Below are positions 12,170 to 23,196 of a stretch of DNA of 64,000 nt, piece after piece. Each line of letters begins with the position of its first letter. The stretch's first letter is position 1. The stretch spans positions 124,001-188,000 of the forward strand of contig JAFEKR010000037.1 in assembly GCA_019022495.1 (NCBI GenBank), in the 5' to 3' direction. The DNA is from Epichloe hybrida (lineage: Eukaryota; Ascomycota; Sordariomycetes; Hypocreales; Clavicipitaceae). The notes under the pieces are model-generated. The model worked only from the letters and a program-made list of their open reading frames with translations. It had not been told where the DNA came from and did no database searches. The position numbers and the translations under genes were made by a program.

Positions 12170-13321
12170 TCAAACTTGCTCAGTACGTCGACTCGCCCCC
12201 TTGCTGCTTGAATTTTCGTCGACCCGCACGGTATAAGAGACTGATTTCAAAATGGCGCCGTTGTCGAGAATGTTCTCTTGGCTGACGGACTTGTTGACAG
12301 AGTGGAAGACGCTCTTGTCGTTGCTGATGTCGCTGAGCTTGTAATGTTCGCCATGGGACAGACCGCGGTTGCGGCCTGGGCCGCTGTCGGAGCCGCCATA
12401 GCCACCAGAGTACTTGGACCGGTAGTCCTTGGCCTTTTTCATGCAAACCGGGGCTAGGAAGGGGAGGGAGGAAACCATGTTCTGAAGAGAACGTCCATGT
12501 TAGAGATGAGCTTTGTTTGCTGTTTTGGCAAGGGCCGAATAACTTACACCAACATTGAATTCAATGGTGCCCCAGAGGACAAGCATGGTGGAGTTGCCGT
12601 CACCATTTTGAATCCGGTCGATTTGGAGATAACGAAGAATGGAGCATAGCGTGGTGAAGAGACCGAGCATGAAGATGACAATGAGACCAAACTTCTTCTC
12701 GAGGCGCACATTGAGCTTCAACAGCAGGGGAATGGGCAGGACGGCCACGACGACATCAGATACAATGGTAACAACTGCATAGCCGGTGAAGGAGGGGCCA
12801 GGTCGTAGACACGTTCCTGGGACCCAGGGCTTCCAAGACTTTTCCACGGGTGTGCAGGCAAAGACGAGTGAGAGCGCGCAGCCGAGATGTGCCAGGAAGA
12901 TGATGACAATGGTGACCCATACGACGATGCGGTATGTCTTGCGATCAGTCCCTTGCAGAAGACGCAAATAACTTATCAAAAGGGCAATCTTGAAGAAGCT
13001 GATGCCAATTTGATAGATGGGACGCCCGGCGAAGTTGACGCGCGAGTAGGGACCAATGTTCTTGGCTGGTCGTAGTTTGACAGGCAGACCCAAGCCATAC
13101 TTGGTCTGGGCGATGCAAAGAATCGAGTAGGCCAAAGCAAACACCATGGACAAGGCGGACATGTAGTCATCTGCGGCGAGACCACGAGCATTTCCTCGGA
13201 TCCAGAGACGACTGCAGACGGTGGCTACGGAAAGGACCGACAGAACAACACACACGGAAAGGATGGTCGCCCATTGAGATTCGGCCTCGACATTTGGAGT
13301 GGCATTGGCGACCCAGCCCAT
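12170..13321 (-). CDS. Fungal rhodopsin-like seven-helix integral membrane protein (PTH11-like)
   Basis: Plasma-membrane protein of the large fungal 'rhodopsin domain' family that includes PTH11-like GPCR candidates; ligand and signalling role unknown. Exons 13321-12548 and 12481-12170 give 361 residues. Helices by hydrophobicity are about 18-38, 54-71, 102-122, 132-155, 180-201, 211-229 and 246-270. Family landmarks are ADDYMSALSMVFALAY, YGLG, a conserved FACTPVEKSW...PGTC region with paired cysteines, SDVVVAVLPIPLLLKL and, across the splice, WGTIEFNVG-NMVSSLPFLAPV. The 66-bp intron has a GTAAGT donor and a CTCTAAC branch site; without it the last helix is broken. The tail from about 275 is cytosolic, rich in Gly and Ser. 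The start is the ATG at 13321; an in-frame TTG upstream is not used. No CFEM domain is present. Confidence 0.88.
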
Positions 13322-13340
13322 TTTTGCCGAATACAAGAGG

Positions 13341-13399
13341 ATGAGGATGAGGATGAGGATGACGATGACGACGAAGACGAGGACGAAGACGCAGACGAA
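13341..13399. repeat. Trinucleotide-like GAT/GAC microsatellite
   Basis: A run of GATGAG/GACGAA units lies 20-80 bp upstream of the rhodopsin-like start codon, so on the transcribed minus strand it is a CAT/CTC/GTC-rich 5' leader. It may be part of the 5' UTR. Confidence 0.7.
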
Positions 13400-15891
13400 G
13401 CTGGAAGAGAGATTCGAGGTTTAGCTGTGATGATAGTAGTGAAGGCGTCGTGCTCAAACCTGTTTTCTGGTCTTTCCCATTCTAAGGAGTAGCGAGGGTG
13501 AAAGCCGATTCTTCAATCTATGGATTCTCTCTCTCTCTGTCTCCTCCCCCCTCTCTCTTATTTTGTGATTTAGGAGGAAGGCTTTGTCGCTTATAGTCAT
13601 GAGCCGTCGTGTAGATCCTCGCCGTGGCGTGTGGAAAATGTGCTAACCACAACTGGCGCACAAACCCGTCAAGGGAGGAGGAAAAGCAAAGCTGAGAGAC
13701 AATCTCGACGGCGTGACTCGACTCGGAGCGTCTGTGGGAGCGGTTGGGAAGGGTCAGAAATAGACGGCAACCCCTCTCTACAACCAAGCAAAGAAAAAGA
13801 AAGAAAGAAAGAAAAGAAGACATTTTTTGCAAGTCTAGCTCGGGTACCACCGAGGACCAACGAACGAGTGAGTACGAATCATGATGCTTACTTCTTCTGT
13901 AGTCCGTACTGTTGACTCGAGTTTGACTAACCGACTTGTGTGGAAAAAAAAGGCCCCCCCCCCCCCCCGTCCCTTTATCCCATGCAGAGTTACGGACTAA
14001 GTTGGCTCACCCATTGCCGTCATGGGCGTTGAACCGTCAGTCGGACCGTCAAGTCAAACCGTCAGTCTCTGCTGGCAGCTGGCAGCTGGGGGAACTTCCC
14101 TTCCCTTCCTTCCCTTTACAGAAACGCTGCTGCAAGGAAGAACCCGGCGTGAACTATCATTGGTGGGGCACTCCTTCTGCACTACATACATTCATACATA
14201 CGGACTAGTGCAGCAACACGTAAGCATGCAAGGTGTGCTGGAATTTCCCAACACCAAACGATGCGTCATTGCCAGCCGCTGCTAACGCTGCTACATAGCA
14301 TTGCACCCTACATGTATGTAATCCGTATTGCAATTGATTATAAGGCCTGTGTGGCTCACTTCGTCGGTCCCGTACACAGCGCCCCCACAGAAAGATATAG
14401 AGCTTCTATTATGGCCTATAGTAATTCTATGAAGTGGCTGAGAATGATACGAGGTCACTCCTCTTATGGATTTGCGTGGAAAGATGTCTCTTCCGTTTTA
14501 GGCCTAGTTACTACTGCATGTCTGCCTACCTGCTTCTTTTAGGGTGTGATCCAAGTCCAAGTCAACGCACTTATGTAAGACAGGGCTAGGTGCAAGTTAG
14601 CTGCGGATACTCTTTTTTCATACATGACTTTTTCTCTGCATGACTTCCCTCCTTTAATTCGAAGCTATTATCCGAATAGCCTCTGCTATCTTGGTACATT
14701 ATACGTCCGTCCGTAATCCGTACATAGAGGTTTGGCAAATAGCCAAGATGTGTGCTGTGAAGTACTAACCGAATATGGGAAGTCGCCAGCTATTATGAAC
14801 GCGCCGGCGGGTAAATCTGGGGTAAATCTTGCGGGTAAATCTTGCGGGTAAATCTTACGATGTTATGCTACCACCCCCCTTCATGTGAAGATCGAGCCAT
14901 CAAATCCCGCTTCTCCCGACCACATTCAACGGAAATCTCGGTTTCTCGACTGTCCCAACATAATATCAGCCTCGTCGTCGAAGACAGCACGGCTACGAGA
15001 CAGCACCCACATGAGAGGCTATATATATCCCCAGACGGGTCTCGGTGATCCTCCCTGCTCCAAGACATTGTGCGGGCCGGCGTCAAGCCAGAGCTGCATC
15101 GTCTCGCATCGTCTCGCATCGTCTCCTCGCTCTGCGTCTGCGTCTGCGTCTGCGTCCAAACCATGCCCCGCATTCCCGCAGCATTCGCTCCATCAAAGCC
15201 ATTACCTGCCGCACACCGAGGGACGACGGTCCACGTGGCCTTGACTCAGCTCGTAAGTCGCCTGGTCCTTGGAAAGTTGTGTTCACCTCTGCCCTGCATT
15301 GTGCAGCGTCAACGGAGTAATACGGAGTGCATGTGCGCCACGAAAATTAAGCCGACATCCTAGGAGAATGACATGGTTGAAGAATTTCAATCCAATCGTA
15401 GAATCTCGGTGGTTTTGGCAGATGTAGAAAAATCCAACGATCGAGCTCTGCTGAAAGCTCCCCCCCCCCTGCTTAGTGTAGCACACATCATGCATTGTAA
15501 CTCGGATTAATCGTAGCATTTTCAAGACAACTTGCTGCAACGCACATGGGTAATGGCCGTTCGGGTCGTCCCGCATCAACTCCACGGGTCACCGCCAAGA
15601 CAACAGATACAGAATTCTGCACATATTATCAACTCATTCTTTTAGTACTCTGAGGAGTATTCTCCAATAATGCGGTACAGCAGCAAAGCCGCTTCGGGGA
15701 TACGACTTCTCATTCTATATTCGGCGTGAGCCGGGTCCCTGCCCAGGAGAAGCAAGTGATGGGGGTCCAGATTGGCAACATAAGAACCATGGCCAGCTCA
15801 GGAAGGCTATGACGACGACGACGACGACGGATGCGAATTCTCCCCGAGATGGCAATCAAGCCCCGGGGCATCTCGGTAGAGGTCAGACGCC
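13400..15891. other. Long intergenic region with simple repeats
   Basis: About 2.5 kb with no gene I can support. It includes a GAAA-type purine run (about 13,787-13,818), an A-run followed by a C14 homopolymer (about 13,944-13,968), a short tandem array at 14,806-14,857 and CTG/TCG-rich microsatellites at about 15,095-15,155. An ATG at 15,162 lies 130 bp downstream of a TATATATA word and is followed by a GTAAGT donor, but no downstream exon could be joined convincingly. Confidence 0.5.
14806..14857. repeat. Short tandem repeat, about 14-bp unit
   Basis: Three to four copies of a unit close to GGTAAATCTTGCGG, with the first copy degenerate (GGTAAATCTGG). Confidence 0.75.
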
Positions 15892-16718
15892 TTGGAGACA
15901 CGCAAACAAGTCGGACCTCACCGCCGGCGATCTGGATTTCAACTACGACGCAGACGCGGACAGGACAGCCTGCCTCCGAGCCACCACCACCCTTCCATGC
16001 AGGATGTCCTCCCGGCGCTGCAGTACGGCGCCCACCTGGCGAACTGGAACAACTTGTCGGAACAAACAAGGATCGAGTGTTTCGATCAGACAGACGGACT
16101 TGCCTGTTTTCGTACATTGGATGATGGAGGCCTGCATCAGATACTAGATACCCTTGCGCAGCAGTCAACCCCCCCCTTTCTTTTTTTCAATCTTTCCCAC
16201 AACTGCTTCTAATATCTCTTCCTCCAGGTCAGCAGAGTCAACGACCATAGCCGGTCTGGAGACCAGTGACCGACACCGGCTGAGCGAGCTCACAAAGTCT
16301 TAGCAAATCATTCCGCAGCAAGCGTATTCCCACCTGCTAAATGCCGACGTGGCCATCATCACGACAGGCCAAGAGCATCCGCGACACGCAGGCCAAGCTG
16401 CACGACTGCCTTTCGACGCCGAAACGATTCCGCCAGCCCGCCGAGGATGGTATCAACTACGTGATTGGTTCCATGCAGAAGCAAACAATGTTCTTCCTCA
16501 ACTACAAAGGCAGGAAGGACGGCACCATGAGCCTGGTGTACAACCTGGTCACCCAAAGCGACGCGGCGAACAACATGGCGCTGGGCAAAAGCATGAAGCG
16601 CGATAGTACTAGCATGAGCGCCATTGCCACACTGACGATGCTCTTTCCGCCCGGTACATGTACTTCAACCTGTCAACTCCGTCAAACTGGGCCGGGAGTC
16701 GGTCGTGTGCTGAAATAG
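15892..16718 (+). pseudogene. Remnant of a CorA-like fungal membrane protein gene
   Basis: Two blocks of plausible protein sequence in different frames. The downstream block (16,341-16,718) reads NYVIGSMQKQTMFFLNYKGR, then VYNLVTQSDAANNMALGKSM, then KRDSTSMSAIATLTMLFPPGT. That order matches the segment just before the first transmembrane helix in the fungal CorA-like Mg2+ transporter group, where the usual continuation is a hydrophobic FVASLFSM-type helix. Here that continuation is missing: after PPGT the frame reads CTSTCQLRQTGPG and stops, and I find no exon supplying the two membrane helices. The upstream block (about 15,990-16,170; for example LPALQYGAHLANWNNLSEQ) is joined only by assumption. 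It could be a truncated relic or a small gene I cannot model. Confidence 0.4.
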
Positions 16719-17079
16719 GTCCCTCTACAATACATAATGACTGAGGTGTGCGGTGCGGGCAGGTGATGTCGGGCCCTCCGCTATCTGCTTGCTTTGCGTG
16801 AGCCCCCTCACATCCGGCTATCGAATGCCGGATTGATGCGCTGTCTCCTCTGGGGTGTGTGATGCACGAAACACCCCTGGACTCGATGGGTTGATTGCCG
16901 GGCGGGACGGCGTTCCCACGGCGGCCATTGTGTGGCTCGGTTGGCAGCCATCATTTAAATGATGGTTGGTGACTTTGGGTGCAATTGCCAAGAGAATCGA
17001 AGGCGTCGGGGCCATGGCGTTTTCGGTGGCGGCTTGGTGGCGGCTTGGTGGCTGCGAGGACTAGTTTGGGTGACGGAAG

Positions 17080-17109
17080 TTTGCGAGGGTTTGCGAGGGT
17101 TTGCGAGGG
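17080..17109. repeat. 10-bp tandem repeat, 3 copies
   Basis: Three copies of TTTGCGAGGG in a row, just after two to three copies of a GTGGCGGCTTG unit (about 17,024-17,053). Confidence 0.8.
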
Positions 17110-17168
17110 GATCCGCATGGGGAAAGCCGCCTTCTTTCTTGGTCTGGTCCACTCCGTGATGATACATG

Positions 17169-17213
17169 CAGCCGTGGCAGCCGTGGCAGCCCCTACCCTA
17201 ACCAACCCTAACC
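17169..17213. repeat. Short repeat plus telomere-like CCCTAA words
   Basis: About 2.6 copies of a 9-bp GCAGCCGTG unit are followed at 17,191-17,213 by CCCTACCCTAACCAACCCTAACC, that is, degenerate copies of the fungal telomere repeat CCCTAA. Confidence 0.6.
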
Positions 17214-17219
17214 AGGTAC

Positions 17220-17307
17220 AGTTGGTCTACAGTTGGTCTACAGTTGGCCTACAGTTGGCCTACAGTTGGCCTACACTTGGTCTACGCTTGGTCTACACTT
17301 GGTCTAC
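17220..17307. repeat. 11-bp minisatellite, 8 copies
   Basis: Eight consecutive 11-bp units of consensus AGTTGGYCTAC; the last three vary to ACTTGGTCTAC or GCTTGGTCTAC. The phase is kept throughout. Confidence 0.9.
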
Positions 17308-17835
17308 AACAGACTGTACACTCTCAAGTCCGGCTGCTTCAGGGGCACGGTTTTATTGAGCGACGGTAGCAGGTTGTTGCCAAGCCATGGCGGGGTACCT
17401 GCTACTACTGGCTAGCCCTTCGATCCTTCCTGGATCATGGTGCTCTCTCAGCACCGACTACCCTTTTAAGTCTTGGGAATTGCCAACGCTCGTTCCTTCT
17501 CTTTTCAATCTTTCCTATCCGAAACCCTTTTATTCAGCCTTTTTTGTCTCGTCTTTCTCAGTTGGAGAGTTGTGAGTTTTGAGCACGACGTGCTTCGTGC
17601 GTAGACTCATCATCTCTCGCATCGTCGGACCTGCGTGAATTATCGCTTATCGCTTGCTGCCCATGACGAGTGGCAGAGATATTCGAGGGCTGTTCTAGTT
17701 TATCCTCGTCTTTCGGGCCCTCTCATTCCTTCGCTTCCATTCATTCGACGGCAATATCACGACTTCGTCTATTCTTGACTCGACTATCTTCGCTCGATCC
17801 CCAACGCGCGATCGCATTCGCAGCCTCGAGGCACC

Positions 17836-19747
17836 ATGTCACTCAACGGCGATGAAAAGGCCAAGCACGCCGACGTTCGCCAAACTGCTTCTTTGTCTTC
17901 CAGCGACAACGCGGCTGGCTTCTTACCGGCCACTGCTGGTGTCGCCAATGTCGATGCCGCCTGGAATTTTCTCAACCATCATCGTGATGCTGCTGGTGTC
18001 GATGCTGTGAATATAGACGCTTTGCGCCGCAAGATTGACTGGCACATTGTTCCCCTCATGTTTTTGTGCTACACGATGCAGTTCCTCGACAAAGTAATTC
18101 TAAATGTGAGCTGCGCACTAATTGTTTCCCAATGATTGCTCGTTGGCCTTGGCGCATCAAGGACAAAGCCCAAAGCTGCTTGTCGCAATGCAGTCATGTG
18201 TTAATTGAAGAACTAACGGGTTCTGCTTCTTCAGTACGCAGCCGTAATGGGTATCAACAAGGACCTCAAGCTTACTGGAAATGACTTTTCCAACGTTGCT
18301 ACATTCCTCTTTGTTGGCCTGTTATGCTTCGAAATTCCGAATAGTATGTAAACGCACATAGCAGCCTGGCTCACATGTTGGATTGCTTTACTGACAACAC
18401 GCTTTGAAACGCAGTCTATTTTCTTCAAGTTGTCCCTGCTGCCAAGTGGCTAGGTGCCAATGTTTTTCTCTGGGGTATTGCAACTGCCTGTGGTGCTGCT
18501 GCTCACAATTACCAGAGCTTGCTAGTGTCCCGTATCTTCCTCGGCATTTTTGAAGCTACCATTGCCCCATCGCTGATGCTTATCAGCAGTCAATGGTACA
18601 CCAAGTCTGAGCAGGCTCCTCGATTCTCCCTCTGGTATCTTGGTCTCGGTCTCGGCCAGATTGTTGGTGGTGCCGTCTCCTACGGCTTCCAGCACATGAC
18701 ACCTGGCGCTGCCCTTGCTGGATGGCGAACCATGTTCATCACCCTGGGATGTTTGACCGTCGTCTTTGGTATCTGCACCTTTCTCTTCATCCCCGACACT
18801 CCCATGGAGGCCAAATGGCTATCCGACACGGAGAAGGTGGCTCTCTTGAAGCACGTCAGTGTCAATCAGACCGGTATCCAGAGCCGCAAATTTCGCTTCA
18901 AGGAAATAGTCGAGGCCCTCTTGGATCCTCAGGTTTACTTGCTGCTTCTTTCCGTCGTCTTGCTTTCGGTCTCTAGCGGCGTCGTCACCACCTACTCTGC
19001 CACTTTGATCAGAAACATCCTCTCTGATGAGGATCCAGCCTATGTTCCCAAGAAGGCTGCTCTTTTGAATATGCCCTCTGGCGTTGTTAGCATCTTTTTC
19101 ACCTTGATGGTTGGCTATGGTATTCGCAAGCAATCTCACCGATGGGCTTGGATCATTGCGTGCATCATTCCTGCGTGAGTATAACTCTTTCCGGCTGCTG
19201 CACCCCGTCATTACTCGGAGACAAAATACTTACTAACATATTATTAAGCATCATCGGTGGTGCGCTCATGTCCTTCTTGCCCAAATCCAACAAGGCGGGT
19301 TTACTCGCTGGCATCTACTTGGTCAATGCCGTAGTTGCTCCCCTCTCCATCTTCTACAACGTGAGTACGAATCTGAGGTCATTGGTATTGATACTTGGAA
19401 TTGGAAATTGATCATGTCACATTTAGTGGACTGTGGCCAACTGCGCTGGAGCAACAAAGCGTGCCTTTGCCGCCGCTCTGGTTTCCGGATCTTTCTCCAT
19501 CGGTAACATCATCGGACCCCAGACTTTCCAAGCCCGCGATGCTCCGGAGTTCCGGCCCGCCAAGCTTGCCGTCATGGGTACGCAGGCCGGTTGCGCCTTT
19601 TGCACCGTCCTGTTGTTCCTGTATTATGTTTGGGCCAACAAACGACGCAACGACCGCAGCAAGGAGACTGAGGAGCAGTATTTATCCCCCGACGTCTGGG
19701 CCACCCTGACCGACAAGGAGAACAAGCAGTTTCGATACACATATTGA
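17836..19747 (+). CDS. MFS transporter, anion:cation symporter (allantoate permease-like) family
   Basis: Twelve-helix plasma-membrane permease of the fungal Dal5/Tna1-type group, which carries organic anions or vitamins; the substrate cannot be told from sequence. Exons 17836-18105, 18235-18343, 18415-19174, 19249-19360 and 19427-19747 give 523 residues and all phases close. Landmarks are the first helix DWHIVPLMFLCYTMQFLDKVILNYAAVMGINKDL, the motif RIFLGIFEATIAPSLMLISSQWYTKSEQAPRFSLWYLGLGLGQIVGG, then FIPDTPMEAKWLSDTEK, the loop after helix 6, and NCAGATKRAFAAALVSGSFSIGNIIGPQTF in helix 10-11. The cytosolic C-terminal tail ends DKENKQFRYTY. The start is the first ATG after a long leader (CGAGGCACCATG). 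The gene is convergent with PEPCK. Confidence 0.92.
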
Positions 19748-20480
19748 AGAAGGTAATGTCTACTACTACGTGGAGGGGGAAAACAGGTATACCCAAGACG
19801 CAGGGAAGTCAGTCCTGCCGGTCCCATGTAACGCAAGTTTCTTGTTTCTCTTTTTTGATTGTCTGGAGTGGTAAGAATTAGAAGGGGTCAGGCCTGTTAC
19901 AGATGATGTTACTTGGAGACGAGACGCGCGCGAGGTGTACGGATCGTACACCGGTCAAGGAGCTGCGTGACCATCGAGTACACATAGGATCAAAACACTT
20001 CTTCCACCTTGTTCATTGACAATATACTATACAGTCAGGGACACACAATTTTGCTGAATTCATTTTGGCATTAATGTGAACTACATTCTATCTCATCCAC
20101 CGCTATACATGACCTCGTTCCATAGATAAAGTCATCTGATGCCATGCAGAAAAATGAATTGTGTTGTTGATGCCTGCAGCAACTCCAATACTATCATCCA
20201 AAAATGAAATAAAAAGAGTCCAGCCTGGTGCACAGGCGACTCATCGAAACGATGACGCCAAGCCAATAAAGAAAAAAAAACAGGCAGAAAAAAACGAAAG
20301 GCGCAAAGTTGGTATTGCTTCGTTTGCAATGACATGAGGGATAGGAGAATTGTTGTGTTCGTGGGAGCTAATTGTGTTGACAGTGACGAGAGAGCAGATG
20401 ACTATTGCTCCCTCGAGTGTGACAAATGTCAAACCCACTCACTGACGGGTAAATAAAGATGCGGGATGCGGAGAACGAAT
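19748..20480. other. Convergent 3' intergenic region
   Basis: Spacer between the 3' ends of the MFS gene and PEPCK; it should hold both 3' UTRs. No coding potential or repeats stand out beyond a short A tract at about 20,268-20,280. Confidence 0.55.
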
Positions 20481-23196
20481 TTATACGGCAGGACCGGCCT
20501 TGACAACATCTTGGGTGGCTTCGCTTTCGTACTTGTTAAAGTTCTCGCGGAAGAGCTTGCCCAGCTTGAGGACCTCGTTCTGGAAGCTCTCGGCGCCAGC
20601 GGTCCAAGCCTTTTCAGGGTTGAGCAAGTCATCAGGAACGTTGGGGCAGGTCTTGGGGACCTGGAGGTTGAAGACACCGTAGTTTTCGTACTCGACCTGG
20701 GCAAGCTCACCAGAGTGGATGGCGTCGAGGATGGCACGAGTGTACTTGAGAGGACATCGCTTACCGCCTTGAGCAAAACCAGCGCCGACCCAGCCAGTGT
20801 TGAGGAGCCAGGCGTTAGCCTTGTGCTGCTCAATCTTGTCGGCAAGCATCTTGGCGTATCGCATGGGGTGCAGGGCGAGGAAAGGTTGGGCGAAGCAGCT
20901 GGAGAAGGTGGCCTGAGGCTCGGTGACACCGTCCTCAGTACCGGCCATCTTGGATGTGTAACCAGAAATGAAATGGAACATGGTCTGGGAACGGTCCAAC
21001 TTGGAGATGGGAGGCAAAACACCTCGAGCATCGCAAGTCAGCAAGATGATGTTGGTGGGCATGTTCTCGGACAAGCAGGGAATCTTGGCGTTGCTGATAT
21101 ATTCGATGGGGTAGGCGCATCGGGTGTTCTCAGTCAGAGTGGCGTCGTTGTAGTCAACCTCACGGGTGTCGGGATCGAAAACGACGTTCTCAAGGACGGA
21201 GCCGTAGCGGATGGCACCGAAGATATCGGGCTCCTTCTCTGCGGACAAGCCAATGCACTTAGCATAGCAACCACCCTCGATGTTGAAGACACCACGGTCA
21301 CTCCAGCAGTGTTCATCATCACCAATCAGGGCACGGTTGGGGTCGGCAGACAGCGTGGTTTTTCCAGTACCCGACAGACCGAAGAAGAGAGTGACATCTC
21401 CGCTCTTGCCCTCGTTGGCAGAAGAGTGCAGGGTCAAGACGTTGTGCTTGATTGGCATCTCGTAGAAGAGAACAGTGAAGACACCCTTCTTCATCTCACC
21501 AGCGTATTCAGTGCCCAGGATAACCATTTCCTTCTGAGAAAAGTTAATGGCGACTGAGGTTGGAGACGTCATACCCTCGGTGTAACGGTTGGCGGGGAAA
21601 GATCCCGCATTGTAAATGGTGTAATCGGGGTGGAAGTGCTCAAGCTCCTCACGAGGGGGCCGGATAAGCATGTTTCTCATGAACAGAGCATGGTAGGCAC
21701 GGGCGCAAATGACACGGACGCGGATACGATACTTCTCATCCCAGCCAGCATAACCATCAACGACGTAGATGCGGTTACGGGTGTTGAGGTAATCGACAGC
21801 ACGCTCTCGATTAATTTTCCAGACCTGTAGAAGAGAGCAAGGTTAGTAATGCATCTGGCGTAGAAGAGTTTTGATCGCCAACGAGTCAGCCGAGGCACGC
21901 TTGATTTTGAGCCGCCGCACACGACAAATGAGAAATAGGCCAGTGCAACACGAGGCTATTACGTGCATTTCGCACTTGCAGAATGCATGTCTCCGTATTC
22001 CCGCCCTAAACCCGCAACGGCCTGAGCTATTGTCGCGTGCAGACAATGTACACAAGGCTGCATGCAGACTGCAGGACTGCAGGCAAGAACCGGTTCCGAT
22101 CGGAAGGATTCGCACGGTCGCGTGGAGGAACGGGCTTCTCCGGATGGATTTTTTCTGCCGCTCAAGTTCGGCTGCAAGCCCGCTGCATACTGCGGGGCAA
22201 GTGACGTGGGAGAAAAAGCGTGCGTGTGTGCGGGCCCAGCAAAGACGCCAAGGCGAAGACCAAGTCGGAGACTTGCAGCATCACCATCTCATCGCGATGG
22301 CGCCTCGAGACTACTCGGGACAACAGGTGGTGCAGCCTCGAGTTCCCTCTCCCGGTAGCTCATGTCACTAACAAAACGCGTGGCGGGGTCAAAGACAGCA
22401 GAGAGAGCACATGCATGTTCCACCATGTAGGTGCGACCCCAGGCAACACCACATGTCCGCAGTATGCAGGCAATGTTGATAGAGAAGAAAGAGACCATGA
22501 CAGAAACTCACCTCGGGACTCATAGGCTTGTTGACAGGACCCCACCAGATGTCGTCTTTTGACGAAGGCTCCTCCACGATTCGCTTGTCGAGGGGTGAAC
22601 GGCCTGTTTTCTTGCCCGAGTAGGCAGTCAAGGCACCGCTAGAGGTGATGGCGGAACCGGTCTCGTAAACGAGTGCATCTTCGTAAAGGGCGGCGACTGA
22701 GGGGTTGGGGATCTATGACGTTGTTTAGTTTTCCAACACGTAGTAGCGGATGATTTAATCAGTGGGAATGGCAGTTCATACAATGGCGACGCGATCGTAG
22801 TCAATGTGGGCAGTCTCGTGCAGCTCCTCCTCAAGCTCAGTGTGGTGGTGATGAGGCCTAGTGAGAGAAGAGACATGTTAGTAACGCCAAATCGTATCTC
22901 GCTCCACCATGAAGAGATGATGGAAAGATGGATTAGCCAGGGCGAGACTCACTGAACACCGCTAGGGTGCAAAGCAGTTTTGTTGACGTTGCTGGAGATC
23001 ACTGTAGAGCGGGAGGTCAGTCGACGTCATGTTCAAGTCGAGCAAGGTAGAGAGGATGAAGTGGAGTGGGCGGGGAGAGAGAGAAGTTGGACTCACTCTT
23101 GCGCAAATCACCTCTGGATTCGTGAATCTTGAATCTTGGGCCTTTGACAGAAGGATCGATGTATGGAGAACTGCTTCTGACGATGGGGTCCTTCAT
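20481..23196 (-). CDS. PCK1: Phosphoenolpyruvate carboxykinase (ATP)
   Basis: Converts oxaloacetate plus ATP to phosphoenolpyruvate, the committing step of gluconeogenesis, in the cytosol; called acuF in Aspergillus. Exons on the minus strand are 23196-23097, 23001-22953, 22857-22782, 22712-22512 and 21824-20481, giving 589 residues. Landmarks are [31 protein letters not shown] (spanning two joins), [24 protein letters not shown], the kinase-1a P-loop GLSGTGKTT (about 291-299), kinase-2 [23 protein letters not shown], and the adenine-binding [21 protein letters not shown]. This is the ATP-dependent family, not the GTP one. Introns 1-3 are 95, 95 and 69 bp, but the fourth (21825-22511) is 687 bp; it has a GTGAGT donor, a TACTAAC branch site 17 bp before its acceptor, and no rescuing exon inside. 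A cluster of GCGGGG words upstream fits glucose repression. Confidence 0.96.

Larger units (their letters stand above)
16719..17835. other. Intergenic region and MFS promoter with minisatellites
   Basis: About 1.1 kb upstream of the MFS permease. It holds three separate short tandem arrays at 17,024-17,307 (listed on their own) and a pyrimidine-rich 5' leader at about 17,480-17,790. No gene is visible. Confidence 0.55.

Noticed and set aside
15045..15363. Candidate gene starting at ATG 15,162
   Set aside because: A TATA-like word and a GTAAGT donor are present, but no downstream exon with coding character could be joined, and the overlapping frames are low-complexity.
20466..21557. 363-codon open frame on the plus strand
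   Set aside because: It is antisense to the PEPCK coding exon; such frames arise from the strong third-position codon bias of this gene.
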